Shown here: one piece after another, positions 25,614 through 34,260 of the stretch | Numbering within the stretch: position 1 is the first letter of the stretch | How the letters are laid out: every line of letters begins with the position of its first letter | NCBI GenBank assembly: GCA_004297725.1 | Contig: SCUS01000166.1 | Span: 62,001-126,000, forward strand | Source: Myxococcaceae bacterium | Lineage (GTDB): Bacteria; Myxococcota_A; Polyangia; Polyangiales; Ga0077539 | Length of the DNA stretch: 64,000 nucleotides | Reading direction: 5' to 3' | Notes under the pieces: model-generated | The model's input: the letters and a program-made list of their open reading frames with translations, nothing else | What the model was told of the DNA's origin: nothing | Databases searched by the model: none | Translations under genes and position numbers: made by a program

Positions 25614-26522
25614 ATGATCAGGTCCAACGATTCCACCCAGCTCGCGAAGCTCTGCGCGGGCCGGGTGGGTTCGCTGATTGACGGAAAATATCGCCTCGAC
25701 GCCTTGCTGGGGGCCGGCGCGACCGGTGCGGTGTACCGGGCGACCAACGTGTGGGCCGGGCGCGAGTGCGCGGTGAAGGTCTTCCACTACGAGGGCGAGA
25801 ACCGCGAGACCGCCCTCCAGCGCTTCGTGCGCGAGGCGCAGATCGCCAACCGGGTGCGCGTCGGCAACAAGATCCACCCCAACGTGGTCGACTGCGTGGA
25901 CGTCGGGCGCGACCGTGACTCGGGGCGCTTCTTCACCGTGCAGGAGTATCTCCACGGCGAGACGCTCGACGCGTTTCTCCAGAACCTCCCCGAGCACCGG
26001 GTCTCGGCCCTCGAGGCCTTCGCGCTGATGATGCCCGTCATCGACGCCACGGCCTGCGCCCACGAGGCCGGGGTGGTGCACCGAGACCTCAAGCCCGAGA
26101 ACATCTTCATGGTCGAGGGTGACGGTGGCCCGGTCGCCAAGGTGCTCGACTTCGGCGCCGCGCAGCTCAGCGACGCGCGGCTCACCGGCTCGACGGACAT
26201 CATGGGCACGCCCGCGTACATGTCCCCGGAGTCGTTCATGAACGCCCGCAACGTCGACGCGCGCACGGACGTCTGGGCGCTCGGGGTGATCCTGTACGAG
26301 ATGATCGCGGGGCAGCCCCCCTTCGGCGTCGGCGCGCAGACGCTCTACTCCATCATGGTGGAGATCGCCTCGAAGGAGCCGCGCTCGCTCGCCGCCAGCG
26401 GGCAGATGCGCGCCGCGCCGTGGGCGGTCGTCCGGCGCTGCCTCGAGCGCGACCTCAGGCTCCGCTACAGCGACGCCCGGGTGCTGCAGGTGGCGCTCGA
26501 AGAGGTCTTCACCGCGGTCTGA
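25614..26522 (+). CDS. Eukaryotic-type Ser/Thr protein kinase (cytosolic)
   Basis: A 302-residue protein that is essentially one kinase domain: glycine loop LGAGATGAVYRA, VAIK-type Lys in CAVKVFHYEGE, catalytic loop VVHRDLKPENIFM, DFG in VLDFGAAQ, and an APE-like segment TPAYMSPESF. All catalytic residues are present, so it should be active. There is no transmembrane helix or sensor extension. Start ATG 25614; upstream in-frame sequence is inside the M18 gene end. It converges with the FHA protein gene across a 7-bp gap. As FHA domains bind phosphothreonine, the two probably form a signalling pair. Confidence 0.93.
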   Translation: MIRSNDSTQLAKLCAGRVGSLIDGKYRLDALLGAGATGAVYRATNVWAGRECAVKVFHYEGENRETALQRFVREAQIANRVRVGNKIHPNVVDCVDVGRDRDSGRFFTVQEYLHGETLDAFLQNLPEHRVSALEAFALMMPVIDATACAHEAGVVHRDLKPENIFMVEGDGGPVAKVLDFGAAQLSDARLTGSTDIMGTPAYMSPESFMNARNVDARTDVWALGVILYEMIAGQPPFGVGAQTLYSIMVEIASKEPRSLAASGQMRAAPWAVVRRCLERDLRLRYSDARVLQVALEEVFTAV

Positions 26523-26529
26523 GCGGCGC

Positions 26530-27354
26530 TCACTCGGTGGTGAGCTCGTAGCGGTTGCTGCCCACCTCGATGGCGTCGCCCACGTGGAGGCGCGTCGCCT
26601 TCACCTTGTTGCCGTTCACCCTCACGCCGGGCCAGAGCATGTCGCTCTGGAGGTTCCAGGTGTGGCCGTCCCAGCTCAGGGTGAAGCCGTCGCCGAGGAG
26701 CAGGAAGCCCCGCAGCGGGAGCTCGGCGCTGTTCTTCGAGACGCGCGTGGGCTCGTTCTCCGAGAGCACCCGGCGACCGCCGCGGTCGTCGGTGCACACG
26801 AGCACCGCGCGCTTGGCGTCTCGCAGCACGCGCGCCGAGGAGCGCACCTCGACCTCGGTCATCACCCGGGTGCCCGCGGTCTCGTTGAGCATCGACGGGT
26901 CGACGTCGGCCGGAGACTCCGCGGGCTCGACCGTCGCGGCGCCGCAGCGCGGGCACGGCGAGTCCTGCCGGAACGCCGACGCCATGCCCGTCCACCAGCA
27001 GCGCTGGCAGACGACCTGCTGCAGCTGCCGGTGCTCCATCAGGTGCGACGCGTTGGCGGGGTTGAGAACGAACACGATCATGCAGTCGTTGCCGACGACG
27101 ATCTCCGCCATGTCGGAGACCGGCGTGGAGGTCGACACCAGGATGCCGTCGACCACGATGGGGTTCGACCCGGACACACAGGACACGTGCCACTGCCGAC
27201 GCTCGTCCTGCATGAAGGCCGCGTGCTCGCGGGACACCGTGTCGTTGGCGACGACGATGTCGTTCTCGGGGTCGCGACCCACGCGGATGGGCGGCGTGTC
27301 GATCGACACGCGGCGCATCGGCATCCCCAGGCGATAGACTAGAAAAGCTGGCAT
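26530..27354 (-). CDS. FHA-domain protein with central zinc ribbon
   Basis: The 274-residue protein has an N-terminal FHA domain (about 15-95; IRVGRDPENDIVV, SREHAAF, VVDGILV). A zinc-ribbon-like Cys cluster follows (CQRCWW at about 116-121 and CPRCGAA at about 133-139). A second, more diverged FHA-like region spans about 205-274 (GFTLSWDGHTWNL, VRVNGNKV, GDAIEVGSNRYEL). Two FHA units suggest bivalent phosphothreonine recognition. It is probably a partner or substrate-reader of the convergent Ser/Thr kinase. No ribosome site is obvious ahead of ATG 27354. Confidence 0.85.
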   Translation of the reverse strand: MPAFLVYRLGMPMRRVSIDTPPIRVGRDPENDIVVANDTVSREHAAFMQDERRQWHVSCVSGSNPIVVDGILVSTSTPVSDMAEIVVGNDCMIVFVLNPANASHLMEHRQLQQVVCQRCWWTGMASAFRQDSPCPRCGAATVEPAESPADVDPSMLNETAGTRVMTEVEVRSSARVLRDAKRAVLVCTDDRGGRRVLSENEPTRVSKNSAELPLRGFLLLGDGFTLSWDGHTWNLQSDMLWPGVRVNGNKVKATRLHVGDAIEVGSNRYELTTE

Positions 27355-27671
27355 TTCGGGCTGAGGGGTCTACCAATCGAGCCCGCGCGTCAAGCATGTC
27401 GGGGCGCGGTATCTCCGCCGCAACGGGGGGGTGCAGCGCGTGCGGGTGTTCGTGCGCCGCGCGCACGAGGCGTCGTCTCGCGGGGCATGACGGAGCCTCC
27501 CACCAGGGGCCCGCGCGCTCACCCGGGCGGGGCTCCCTGGTACGAGCGCGAAGCACCCCCCCGAGGCTTCGCGCTCGTACCGGAGAGCCCCCAGGAGACC
27601 CGCAGCGTTGTACGCAGCGCGTCCGGGGTTCGGCGCGAGGGCTCCGGGGGAGTTGCAGGGGGCGTGCCTCG
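27355..27671. other. 317-bp gene-free region
   Basis: The only gap above 300 bp. It lies between the 3' end of the helicase gene and the 5' end of the FHA gene, both on the minus strand. It holds the large hairpin at 27529-27591 and a smaller inverted repeat TCGTGCGC-CGC-GCGCACGA (27450-27468). The FHA promoter should lie in 27355-27440 on the minus strand; a TTGACG box is present there without a clear -10. No convincing ORF, tRNA or mobile element is visible. Confidence 0.6.
27529..27591 (-). terminator. Large hairpin downstream of the amidase-helicase transcript
   Basis: GGTACGAGCGCGAAGC (27539-27554) pairs perfectly with 27566-27581, extended outward by 8 matches out of 10 (27529-27538 with 27582-27591). 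The loop is 11 nt. The element starts about 80 bp after the helicase stop, consistent with termination or 3'-end protection of that transcript. There is no T-tract, and it might instead be a dispersed palindromic repeat. Confidence 0.6.
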
Positions 27672-30263
27672 TCAGGCGCTCGTCTCTCGGGACATCTGGA
27701 GGTCGTCCACCCGGCGCAGCAGCATCACCGGCCGGCCGGCCTCGCGCGAGCGCCTCAGGTCGACCTCCACCTCCAGGAACCAGTCCAGGTCGCCCTCGTC
27801 GTCGACCAGGGTCTGCTGGATGTCCCAGACCTCGTCGGTCTCCTTGAGCACCCGGGTGTTCTTCGGGGCGCGGGCCTCGACGTCCACGCGCAGCCTCGGG
27901 TGCACCTGGAAGTACCGCCACATCTCCGCCTGGAGCACGGACGACGACCAGAAGGGCTCCTCGGCCCCGAGCGGCGCGTCGATGAGCCGCGACGCGTAGG
28001 ACCAGTCGCCGTTGGCGATGGCCCGCACCAGCGAGAAGAGCGCCTTGCGCACCATGGCCGTGAAGGCCCGGCGGTTGCGCGTGATGTCCGGCGGGGGGGC
28101 GGCCTCGTCCGTCACCGGAGGCGGGGCGAGCACGTCGTCGGGGTCCGGCGCGCGAAGGCGCTCCCACTCGTCGAGCAGGCTCGAATCCACGTCGCGCACC
28201 AGCGCCCGGAGGAAGACCAGGATCTCCGTGAGCTCCAGCGTGCGCTCGGTCACCGGCACGGTCTGCGAGAGCACCTTGTAGACGTCCGAGAGGTAGCGCA
28301 GCAGCACGCCCTCGCTGCGCTGCAGCTCATACTCCCGGATGTAATCCGCGAAGGTGCTGTAGTTCTCGAACATCTCCCGGGCGATGGCCTTCGGCCGGAT
28401 GTTCTCGGTGCCCACCCACGGGTGCTCCGCGGCGAAGGCGTTGAAGGTCTCGTAGATGAACTCCGCGCCGGGCTTCGGGTAGCTGATCTTCTCCAGCTCC
28501 TCCATGCGCTTGTCGTACTCCACGCCCTCCGCCTTCATGCGGTTGATGGCCTCGCGCTTGAGGTAGTCCACCTGCTTGAAGAGGATCGCGTCGGGGTTCT
28601 CCGCGATGCTCTCGCAGAGCGTGAGCACGTCGAGCGCCCACATGGGCGACTCCTTGTCGACCTTCGGGAGCGTGTCGATGAGCCACAGCGAGAGCGTGTT
28701 GTTGAGGTTGAAGTCCACCTGAAGGTCGGTGCGCACCTCGAAGCGCTCGCCCGCGCCGTCGCCCGCGTCGACCTTGCGCACGATGCCCGCCCCCACCAGC
28801 GACTGGAACATCGTCCACGCCATCTGCCCGTGGCGCCGCTTCTCCTTCGGGCCCGCGTGCGCGCTCTTGATGAGCCTGCGCATCGCGCGACACCCGTCGT
28901 GCAGCCGCCCCGGCCGCTGGAGCATCGCCAGCACCATCGCGTGCGTCACCCGGAAGCGCGACGTCAGCGGCTCCGGCAGGCTGGTGCGCAGCTTGTCGAA
29001 GGTCGCCCGATCCCAGTGCGCGTAGCCCTTCTCCGGGGGCTTGTGCTTCACCAGCTTGCGCTTCTTCTTCGGGTCGTCGCCGGCCTTCATCTCCGCGCGG
29101 AGGTTCTCGATGACGTGCTCCGGCGCCTGGCAGACCACCCAGCCCTCGTCGTCGAAGCCCTTCCTCCCAGCGCGCCCGGCGATCTGGTGGAAGTCCCTCG
29201 CCGACAGGATGCCGGTCTTCTCGCCGTCGTACTTGCAGAGCCTGGTGAAGAGCACCGTGCGGATGGGGATGTTCACCCCCACGCCGAGCGTGTCGGTGCC
29301 GCAGATGATCTTCAGCATCCCCTGCTGCGCGAGCTTCTCCACCATCAGCCGGTAGCGAGGGAGCAGCCCCGCGTGGTGAAGCCCGATGCCGTGCCGGAGG
29401 AACTTCTGCAGCTCCTTGCCGTAGGGGCTCGCGAAGTCCTCGCCGCGCATCGCCTCGACGAGGGCCTTCTTCTCCTCCTTGGTGCAGAAGTCCGAGCTCA
29501 TCAGGTTCTGCGCCTCTTCGGCGCAGGCCCGCTGGGTGAAGTTCACCAGGTAGATCGGGTGGCGGTTCTTCTCGACGAGGTGCTCGACGGCCTCGTGGAG
29601 GGGCTCCTCGGAGTAGCTGAAGCTGAGCGGCACCGGGCGCAGCAGCGAGCGCACGGTCACCGTGGGGCGGTCGGTGACGCGGGTGATCTCCGTGGAGAAG
29701 AAGGTCGTGTCGCCGAGCGTGGCGCTCATCAGCAGGAAGGTGGCGCTCGACAGCGTGAGCAGCGGCACCTGCCAGGCCACGCCGCGCTCCTTGTCGGCGT
29801 AGTAGTGGAACTCGTCCATCACCACCACGTCGGCCGGCGCCATGTGCCCCTCTCGGAGGCACATGCTCAGCAGGATCTCCGCGGTGCAGCACAGGATGGG
29901 CGCGTCGCGGTTGATGCTCGCGTCGCCGGTGAGCATCCCCACGTTGTCGGGGCCGAAGTCGTCGCAGAGCGCGAAGAACTTCTCGCTCACCAGAGCCTTG
30001 ATGGGGCAGGTGTAGACCGAGCGCAGCCCGAGGCTCATCGCGCGGAAGATCATCGCCGTCGCGACCAGCGATTTCCCCGACCCGGTGGGCGTGTTGAGGA
30101 TGATGTTGCGGCCCGCGACGATCTCCAGCAGGGCGTCTTCCTGCGCGGGGTAGAGCGACAGCCCGCGCTCGCCCACGTAGTCGAGGAAGCGGGCGAAGAT
30201 GTCGTCCGAGCTGATCTCGCCGGGCGTCTCCGGGAGGTGCTTGCCGAGGGGGGAGTCGTTCAC
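27672..30263 (-). CDS. Ski2-like DEAD/DEAH-box helicase with DUF3516 C-terminal region
   Basis: 863 residues. Motif I is NTPTGSGKSLVATA, motif II is the DEFH variant VVMDEFHYY, motif III is LLMSATL, and motif VI is QIAGRAGRKG. ICGTDTLGVGVNIPIRTVLF is the segment typical of Ski2/Dob10-like enzymes. The DUF3516-type C-terminal domain occupies roughly 480-863. Such proteins are predicted RNA helicases. GTG 30263 is the start; it overlaps the amidase stop by 4 bp, so translation is coupled. A much longer open frame extends upstream through the amidase gene, but it is a shadow. No signal peptide is present. The RNA target is unknown. Confidence 0.9.
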   Translation of the reverse strand: MNDSPLGKHLPETPGEISSDDIFARFLDYVGERGLSLYPAQEDALLEIVAGRNIILNTPTGSGKSLVATAMIFRAMSLGLRSVYTCPIKALVSEKFFALCDDFGPDNVGMLTGDASINRDAPILCCTAEILLSMCLREGHMAPADVVVMDEFHYYADKERGVAWQVPLLTLSSATFLLMSATLGDTTFFSTEITRVTDRPTVTVRSLLRPVPLSFSYSEEPLHEAVEHLVEKNRHPIYLVNFTQRACAEEAQNLMSSDFCTKEEKKALVEAMRGEDFASPYGKELQKFLRHGIGLHHAGLLPRYRLMVEKLAQQGMLKIICGTDTLGVGVNIPIRTVLFTRLCKYDGEKTGILSARDFHQIAGRAGRKGFDDEGWVVCQAPEHVIENLRAEMKAGDDPKKKRKLVKHKPPEKGYAHWDRATFDKLRTSLPEPLTSRFRVTHAMVLAMLQRPGRLHDGCRAMRRLIKSAHAGPKEKRRHGQMAWTMFQSLVGAGIVRKVDAGDGAGERFEVRTDLQVDFNLNNTLSLWLIDTLPKVDKESPMWALDVLTLCESIAENPDAILFKQVDYLKREAINRMKAEGVEYDKRMEELEKISYPKPGAEFIYETFNAFAAEHPWVGTENIRPKAIAREMFENYSTFADYIREYELQRSEGVLLRYLSDVYKVLSQTVPVTERTLELTEILVFLRALVRDVDSSLLDEWERLRAPDPDDVLAPPPVTDEAAPPPDITRNRRAFTAMVRKALFSLVRAIANGDWSYASRLIDAPLGAEEPFWSSSVLQAEMWRYFQVHPRLRVDVEARAPKNTRVLKETDEVWDIQQTLVDDEGDLDWFLEVEVDLRRSREAGRPVMLLRRVDDLQMSRETSA

Positions 30264-31822
30264 GGGGTCACCGGCGTGCGGGGCACGTCGCCGCGCTCGC
30301 GGAGGGCGGCCTCGAGGGCGGCCATCGCGGCCATCGCGACCTCGTCCTGCCACGGGCGCGCCACGAGCTGCACCCCCACCGGGAGCCCCGCGCTCCGGGC
30401 GTCGACCTTCGCGGCGTGGCGCTCGAGGAGCCCCTGCGGCGACGGACGCTTCGTCTCGTCGGGCCGCACCCTCGTCACCGGGACCACGCCCGCGGGAAAC
30501 TGCACGGCGTTGTAGAGCAGGGCCGGGGTCGAGGCGGCGGTGAAGTTCTTGGACATCCCGTGCGGCAGCGCCGGGGTCGCGTAGGCCGGGCACAGGATCA
30601 CGTCGACCCCGACCGCGTCCATCATGTCGAGCAGCCCGAGGCGGTAGCGACGGAGCGCGTCGATGTGCCCCCAGAACGCCCTCACGCTCTTCTTCCCCAT
30701 GGCGTTGAGCATGCGGGAGAGCCCCGACTGCCCGCCCATCTTCGAGGCCGTGGCCATGCCGCGTCGCACCGCGTCGGGCAGCTTCGCCAGCGAGAGCAGC
30801 GGCGCGAGGGTCGGGTCGACCGGGTCTTCGCGAAGGGCCTCCATCAGCCCTTCGCCCCCGTCGGCGCTCATCGCGGCGAGGTACTCGTCGAAGAGCGAGG
30901 GCACGTCCGGGGGCGTGAAGGGCACCGTCTCGCAGCCCGCCTCGGAGAGGGCCGCGCGGGCCACCTCCACCGCGCGAGCGACCGCCGTGGACACCGGCAC
31001 CACGCCGTCGTTGGCGTAGTAGCCCACGCGCAGCCCGCGCACGGCCAGCGAGCCCAGCGGGCGCCAGGGGAGCGGCGGCACCCGCGGGTCGAGCGCGCTC
31101 ATGCGCGCCGGGTCCATCGCGCGGAAGAAGAGGTCGAGGTCGGCCACGGTGCGCGCCATGGGGCCGCTCTGGCTGCGCACGGCCTCCTGGCCCTTGAGGA
31201 TGGTGCTCTGGCCGCGAGAGGGGAGGCGGTCGAGGGTGGGCTTGAAGCCGGTGATGCCCGTGAAGCTGCACGGGGTGCGGATGCTGCCGCCGATGTCGGT
31301 TCCGACCCCGAGGGGCGAGAGGCCCGCGGCGACGGCGGCGGCCTCGCCACCCGACGATCCGCCGGGGGTGTGGTCGAGGCTGAAGGGGTTGGCGGTCTGC
31401 CCGTAGATGGGGTTGCGGCTCTCGGCGAAGAGCATCGTCTGCGACAGGTTGGTGCGCCCGAGGATCACCGCCCCCGACTCGCGCAGCATCGTGGCCATCA
31501 CGGCGTCGCGCGAGGCCCGGTGGTGAAGCAGCCCCCGCACGCCCATGGTGGTGGGCAGCCCGACGAGGTCGAAGCACTCCTTGATGGTGACCGGCAGGCC
31601 GTGGAGCAGGCCGCGGGAGATGCCCCGGCGGCGCTCGTCGTCGCGGACGTCGGCCTCGGCGCGGGCCTCGTCGACGAACACCTGGGTGAAGGCGCGCAGC
31701 GTGTGGTCGTGGGTGGCGATGCGCTCGAGGTGGGCGTCGACGACCTCGCGGGAGGAGACGTCGCCGCGGGCCAGGAGGTCGCGGAGCGTGGTGGCGGGGA
31801 GGCTACAGAGGTCTTCGCTCAT
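30260..31822 (-). CDS. Amidase-signature family hydrolase
   Basis: A 520-residue enzyme with the complete Ser-cisSer-Lys triad: Lys81 in PVTIKECFD, Ser156/157 in TPGGSSGGEAA and the nucleophile Ser180 in GTDIGGSIRTP. Fatty-acid-amide-hydrolase-like sequence (RGLLHHRASRDAVMATML, QSGPMARTVADL) is visible, so amides of medium hydrophobic acyl groups are possible substrates. It does not show GatA-specific context, and no gatB or gatC is nearby. The gene precedes the DUF3516 helicase and overlaps it by 4 bp. Why an amidase and an RNA helicase share a transcript is not clear. ATG 31822 is well placed. Confidence 0.9.
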   Translation of the reverse strand: MSEDLCSLPATTLRDLLARGDVSSREVVDAHLERIATHDHTLRAFTQVFVDEARAEADVRDDERRRGISRGLLHGLPVTIKECFDLVGLPTTMGVRGLLHHRASRDAVMATMLRESGAVILGRTNLSQTMLFAESRNPIYGQTANPFSLDHTPGGSSGGEAAAVAAGLSPLGVGTDIGGSIRTPCSFTGITGFKPTLDRLPSRGQSTILKGQEAVRSQSGPMARTVADLDLFFRAMDPARMSALDPRVPPLPWRPLGSLAVRGLRVGYYANDGVVPVSTAVARAVEVARAALSEAGCETVPFTPPDVPSLFDEYLAAMSADGGEGLMEALREDPVDPTLAPLLSLAKLPDAVRRGMATASKMGGQSGLSRMLNAMGKKSVRAFWGHIDALRRYRLGLLDMMDAVGVDVILCPAYATPALPHGMSKNFTAASTPALLYNAVQFPAGVVPVTRVRPDETKRPSPQGLLERHAAKVDARSAGLPVGVQLVARPWQDEVAMAAMAALEAALRERGDVPRTPVTP

Positions 31823-31890
31823 CGGGCGCGGAGGTTACCCGATCGGGCTGCGTGGCGGGGAGCGGCGAGTGCGCGGCTCGCGAGGAGAGA

Positions 31891-34176
31891 TTACATGGGC
31901 GCGTATCCGACGCGGGCGCCGCTCCCGATGGTGCACGCGGTGCCCGGGGTGCAGACCGTGACGGCCGCGTTGCCGAGCTGGTTCTCGATGCCGGCGGCGA
32001 TGTTCTGCCCGGTGGGGGGAGCGGCCATCGTGTCGTAATAGAACTCGATGGTGCCGCTCTCGTTGAGGATCGCCTCGAAGGTCACGTGCCGCGTGCGGTC
32101 GGCGAGGAAGACCGCGTCGAACCACTCGACCACGAAGCGCCGCGAGGGCGTGACGCCGATGGTGGCCACGCAGACCCCGGTCGCGCTGGTGTAGAGGTCG
32201 GTGAGGTAGGGCGCCACGGTCCAGTTGGGGGCCGCGGGGTCGGGGAGCAGCCCGACGTAGCTCTGCGACGCCACGCCGTTGAGCGAGAGCCAGCCGTTGC
32301 TGGTGATGTTCACCTGCGTGTTGACGGGCACGGAGGTGTTCCAGAAGCGCATGCCGAAGGGGAGGGGGAGGCGCACCGAGCTGTCGTCGAGGTTGGGCAT
32401 GAAGCGCTGGCTGCCCGCGGCGGCGCACGCGTCGACGAAGACCGGAACCGGAAACCGGTAGAACACCCGGTTGTACCCGCCGGTGGTCGCGGACGAGCAG
32501 GTGCCGCCCGTCGCGCTGCAGCTCCCGGTGCAGGCGCGCCCGCACGCGCCGCAGCTCGGGTTGGTGTTGATCGACGCCTCGCAGCCGTTGGCGACGACGC
32601 CGTCGCAGCTCGCGTAGCCGGGGTTGCAGACCGGCGCGCACGCGCTCGCCACGCACGCCACGCTGCCCGTGAACCAGACCGACGCGGCCGGGCACACGGT
32701 GCGGCAGGCGCCGCAGTTGTTGACGTCGTTGGTGGTGTTGACCTCGCACCCGTTGGCCGCGACGCCGTCGCAGTTGGCGAAGCCCACGTTGCAGGCGCCG
32801 AGGCCGCAGGCGCCCGCCGCGCAGGTGGCCGTCCCGTTGGGGGCCGAGCAGCGGTTGCTGCACGCGCCGCAGTTGGTCGCGCTGGTGCGCAGGTCGGTCT
32901 CGCACCCGTTGGACGCGATGCCGTCGCAGTTGGCGTAGCCCAGGTTGCACGCTCCGAGCAGGCACGCGCCCCCGGAGCAGCTCGCCGCCGCGTTGGGGAA
33001 GGCGCAGCGCGTCCCGCATCGGCCGCAGTTGGCGGCGTCGGTGGTGGTGTTCACCTCGCAGCCCGCGACGGTCGAGTCGCAGTCGGCGTAGCCCGCGTTG
33101 CAGCTCGCGATGCCGCAGGCGCCCGCCGCGCAGCGGGGCGTACCGTTGGGGGCGGTGCAGGTCCGCCCGCAGGCCCCGCAGTTCGCGACGCTGGTCTGGA
33201 GGTCGACGCAGGCGGCGCCGCACATCGTGTACGGGCAGATCGCCGTGCAGGCGCCGCGCACGCACGACTGCCCGCTCGCGCATCGGGTGCCGCAGGCGCC
33301 GCAGTTGGCCCCGTCGGACTGGGTGTTCGCCTCGCAGCCGTTGGCCGCGTTGCCGTCGCAGTTGCCGTAGCCCGTCGCGCAGGCGATGGCGCAGGCTCCC
33401 GCGGCGCAGGAGGGCGTGCCGTTGGTGTTGGCGCACGCGACGGGGCAGGAGCCGCAGTGGGCGACGTCGGTCTGGAGGCTGGTCTCGCAGCCGTTGGCGG
33501 CGTTGCCGTCGCAGTTGCCGTAGCCCGCGGCGCAGGCGATGGCGCAGGCTCCCGCGGCGCAGGAGGGCGTCCCGTTCGTCGCGTCGCAGCGGGTCATGCA
33601 CGACCCGCAGGTGGCCGCGGAGGAGAGGTCGGCCTCGCAGCCGTCGGACGCCACGCCGTTGCAGTCGGCGTAGCCGGGGGAGCAGGTGAACGAGCACACG
33701 CCCGCCGAGCAGGCGCTCGCGGCGTTGGCGGCGGAGCACTGGTTTCCGCAGCGCCCGCAGTGGGCCGCGCTGGTGTCGGTGTCCACGCAGGCGTCGACGC
33801 ACCAGACCTGCCCCGTCGGGCACGGCACGTCGCCAGAGTCTCCCGTGGCGTCGGCCGCATCGGCGGCGCCTCCCGCGTCGTCCGGGACGTCGGCCGCGGC
33901 TGCGTCGGGGGCGTCGGGGGCGTCGGGGGCGTCGGGGGCGCCTGCGTCGACGGGGGCGTCGATCGAGGGGGCGTCGATACCCAGGTCGGAGGGAGGCGCG
34001 TCGAGGACCGGGACGTCCGTCGTCAGGGGGACGTCCTGCGCATGGGCGTCGGGGACATCGGAGGACCCCCCGCCGAGGCCGAACTCGCTCGTCGGAAACG
34101 AGCAGCCGACGAGGGAGAGGGTCGTCAGGAGGAGACCGGCCGACAGCGCGCGGAGCGGAGCTTTGGGTTCAATCAC
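31891..34176 (-). CDS. Surface lipoprotein with tandem Cys-rich repeats and beta-sandwich C-domain
   Basis: 761 residues. The signal peptide carries lipobox LVGC (about Cys25). An Asp/Ala/Pro linker follows (about 35-115), and then roughly eight tandem repeats of about 50 residues (about 125-530). Each is built on CGxCGxxC, NGxxxCxxGxC, CxxGYxxCDG and NGCE; the fourth is shortened. Repeats two and three are nearly identical. The last 230 residues form a nidogen-like or beta-sandwich domain (PLPFGMRFWN, VNITSNGWLSLNG, RFVVEWFDAVF, IEFYYDTM). The Cys spacing implies disulphide-stabilised stalk units, projecting a distal domain from the cell surface. Start is GTG 34176 with GAGGT 7 bp upstream. 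Confidence 0.88.
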   Translation of the reverse strand: MIEPKAPLRALSAGLLLTTLSLVGCSFPTSEFGLGGGSSDVPDAHAQDVPLTTDVPVLDAPPSDLGIDAPSIDAPVDAGAPDAPDAPDAPDAAAADVPDDAGGAADAADATGDSGDVPCPTGQVWCVDACVDTDTSAAHCGRCGNQCSAANAASACSAGVCSFTCSPGYADCNGVASDGCEADLSSAATCGSCMTRCDATNGTPSCAAGACAIACAAGYGNCDGNAANGCETSLQTDVAHCGSCPVACANTNGTPSCAAGACAIACATGYGNCDGNAANGCEANTQSDGANCGACGTRCASGQSCVRGACTAICPYTMCGAACVDLQTSVANCGACGRTCTAPNGTPRCAAGACGIASCNAGYADCDSTVAGCEVNTTTDAANCGRCGTRCAFPNAAASCSGGACLLGACNLGYANCDGIASNGCETDLRTSATNCGACSNRCSAPNGTATCAAGACGLGACNVGFANCDGVAANGCEVNTTNDVNNCGACRTVCPAASVWFTGSVACVASACAPVCNPGYASCDGVVANGCEASINTNPSCGACGRACTGSCSATGGTCSSATTGGYNRVFYRFPVPVFVDACAAAGSQRFMPNLDDSSVRLPLPFGMRFWNTSVPVNTQVNITSNGWLSLNGVASQSYVGLLPDPAAPNWTVAPYLTDLYTSATGVCVATIGVTPSRRFVVEWFDAVFLADRTRHVTFEAILNESGTIEFYYDTMAAPPTGQNIAAGIENQLGNAAVTVCTPGTACTIGSGARVGYAPM
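33902..33937. repeat. 9-bp tandem repeat (4 units) in the lipoprotein linker
   Basis: Four perfect copies of GCGTCGGGG encode Asp-Ala-Pro units on the minus strand, with degenerate copies on both sides. It lies in the low-complexity linker behind the lipidated cysteine. Length variation by slippage would change stalk length in steps of three residues without breaking the frame. Confidence 0.85.
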
Positions 34177-34260
34177 GTGGGGGACCTCTTCGGCCCCGAC
34201 AGTAACCGGTTCACCCCTGCGGAGACGAGACCTCTGACGGATGGCTCTCGGGCCGCGCGG

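Noticed and set aside
30264..31577. Long upstream extension of the helicase frame into the amidase gene
   Set aside because: The extension is antisense-like Arg/Pro/His-rich shadow, while the amidase frame shows the complete Ser-Ser-Lys motif set. The helicase starts with GTG 30263.
31891..34176. CRISPR-like or recent duplication origin for the Cys-repeat region
   Set aside because: Repeats are translated in one frame with conserved Cys, vary in DNA sequence and lack spacer structure; this is a coding repeat, not a CRISPR array.
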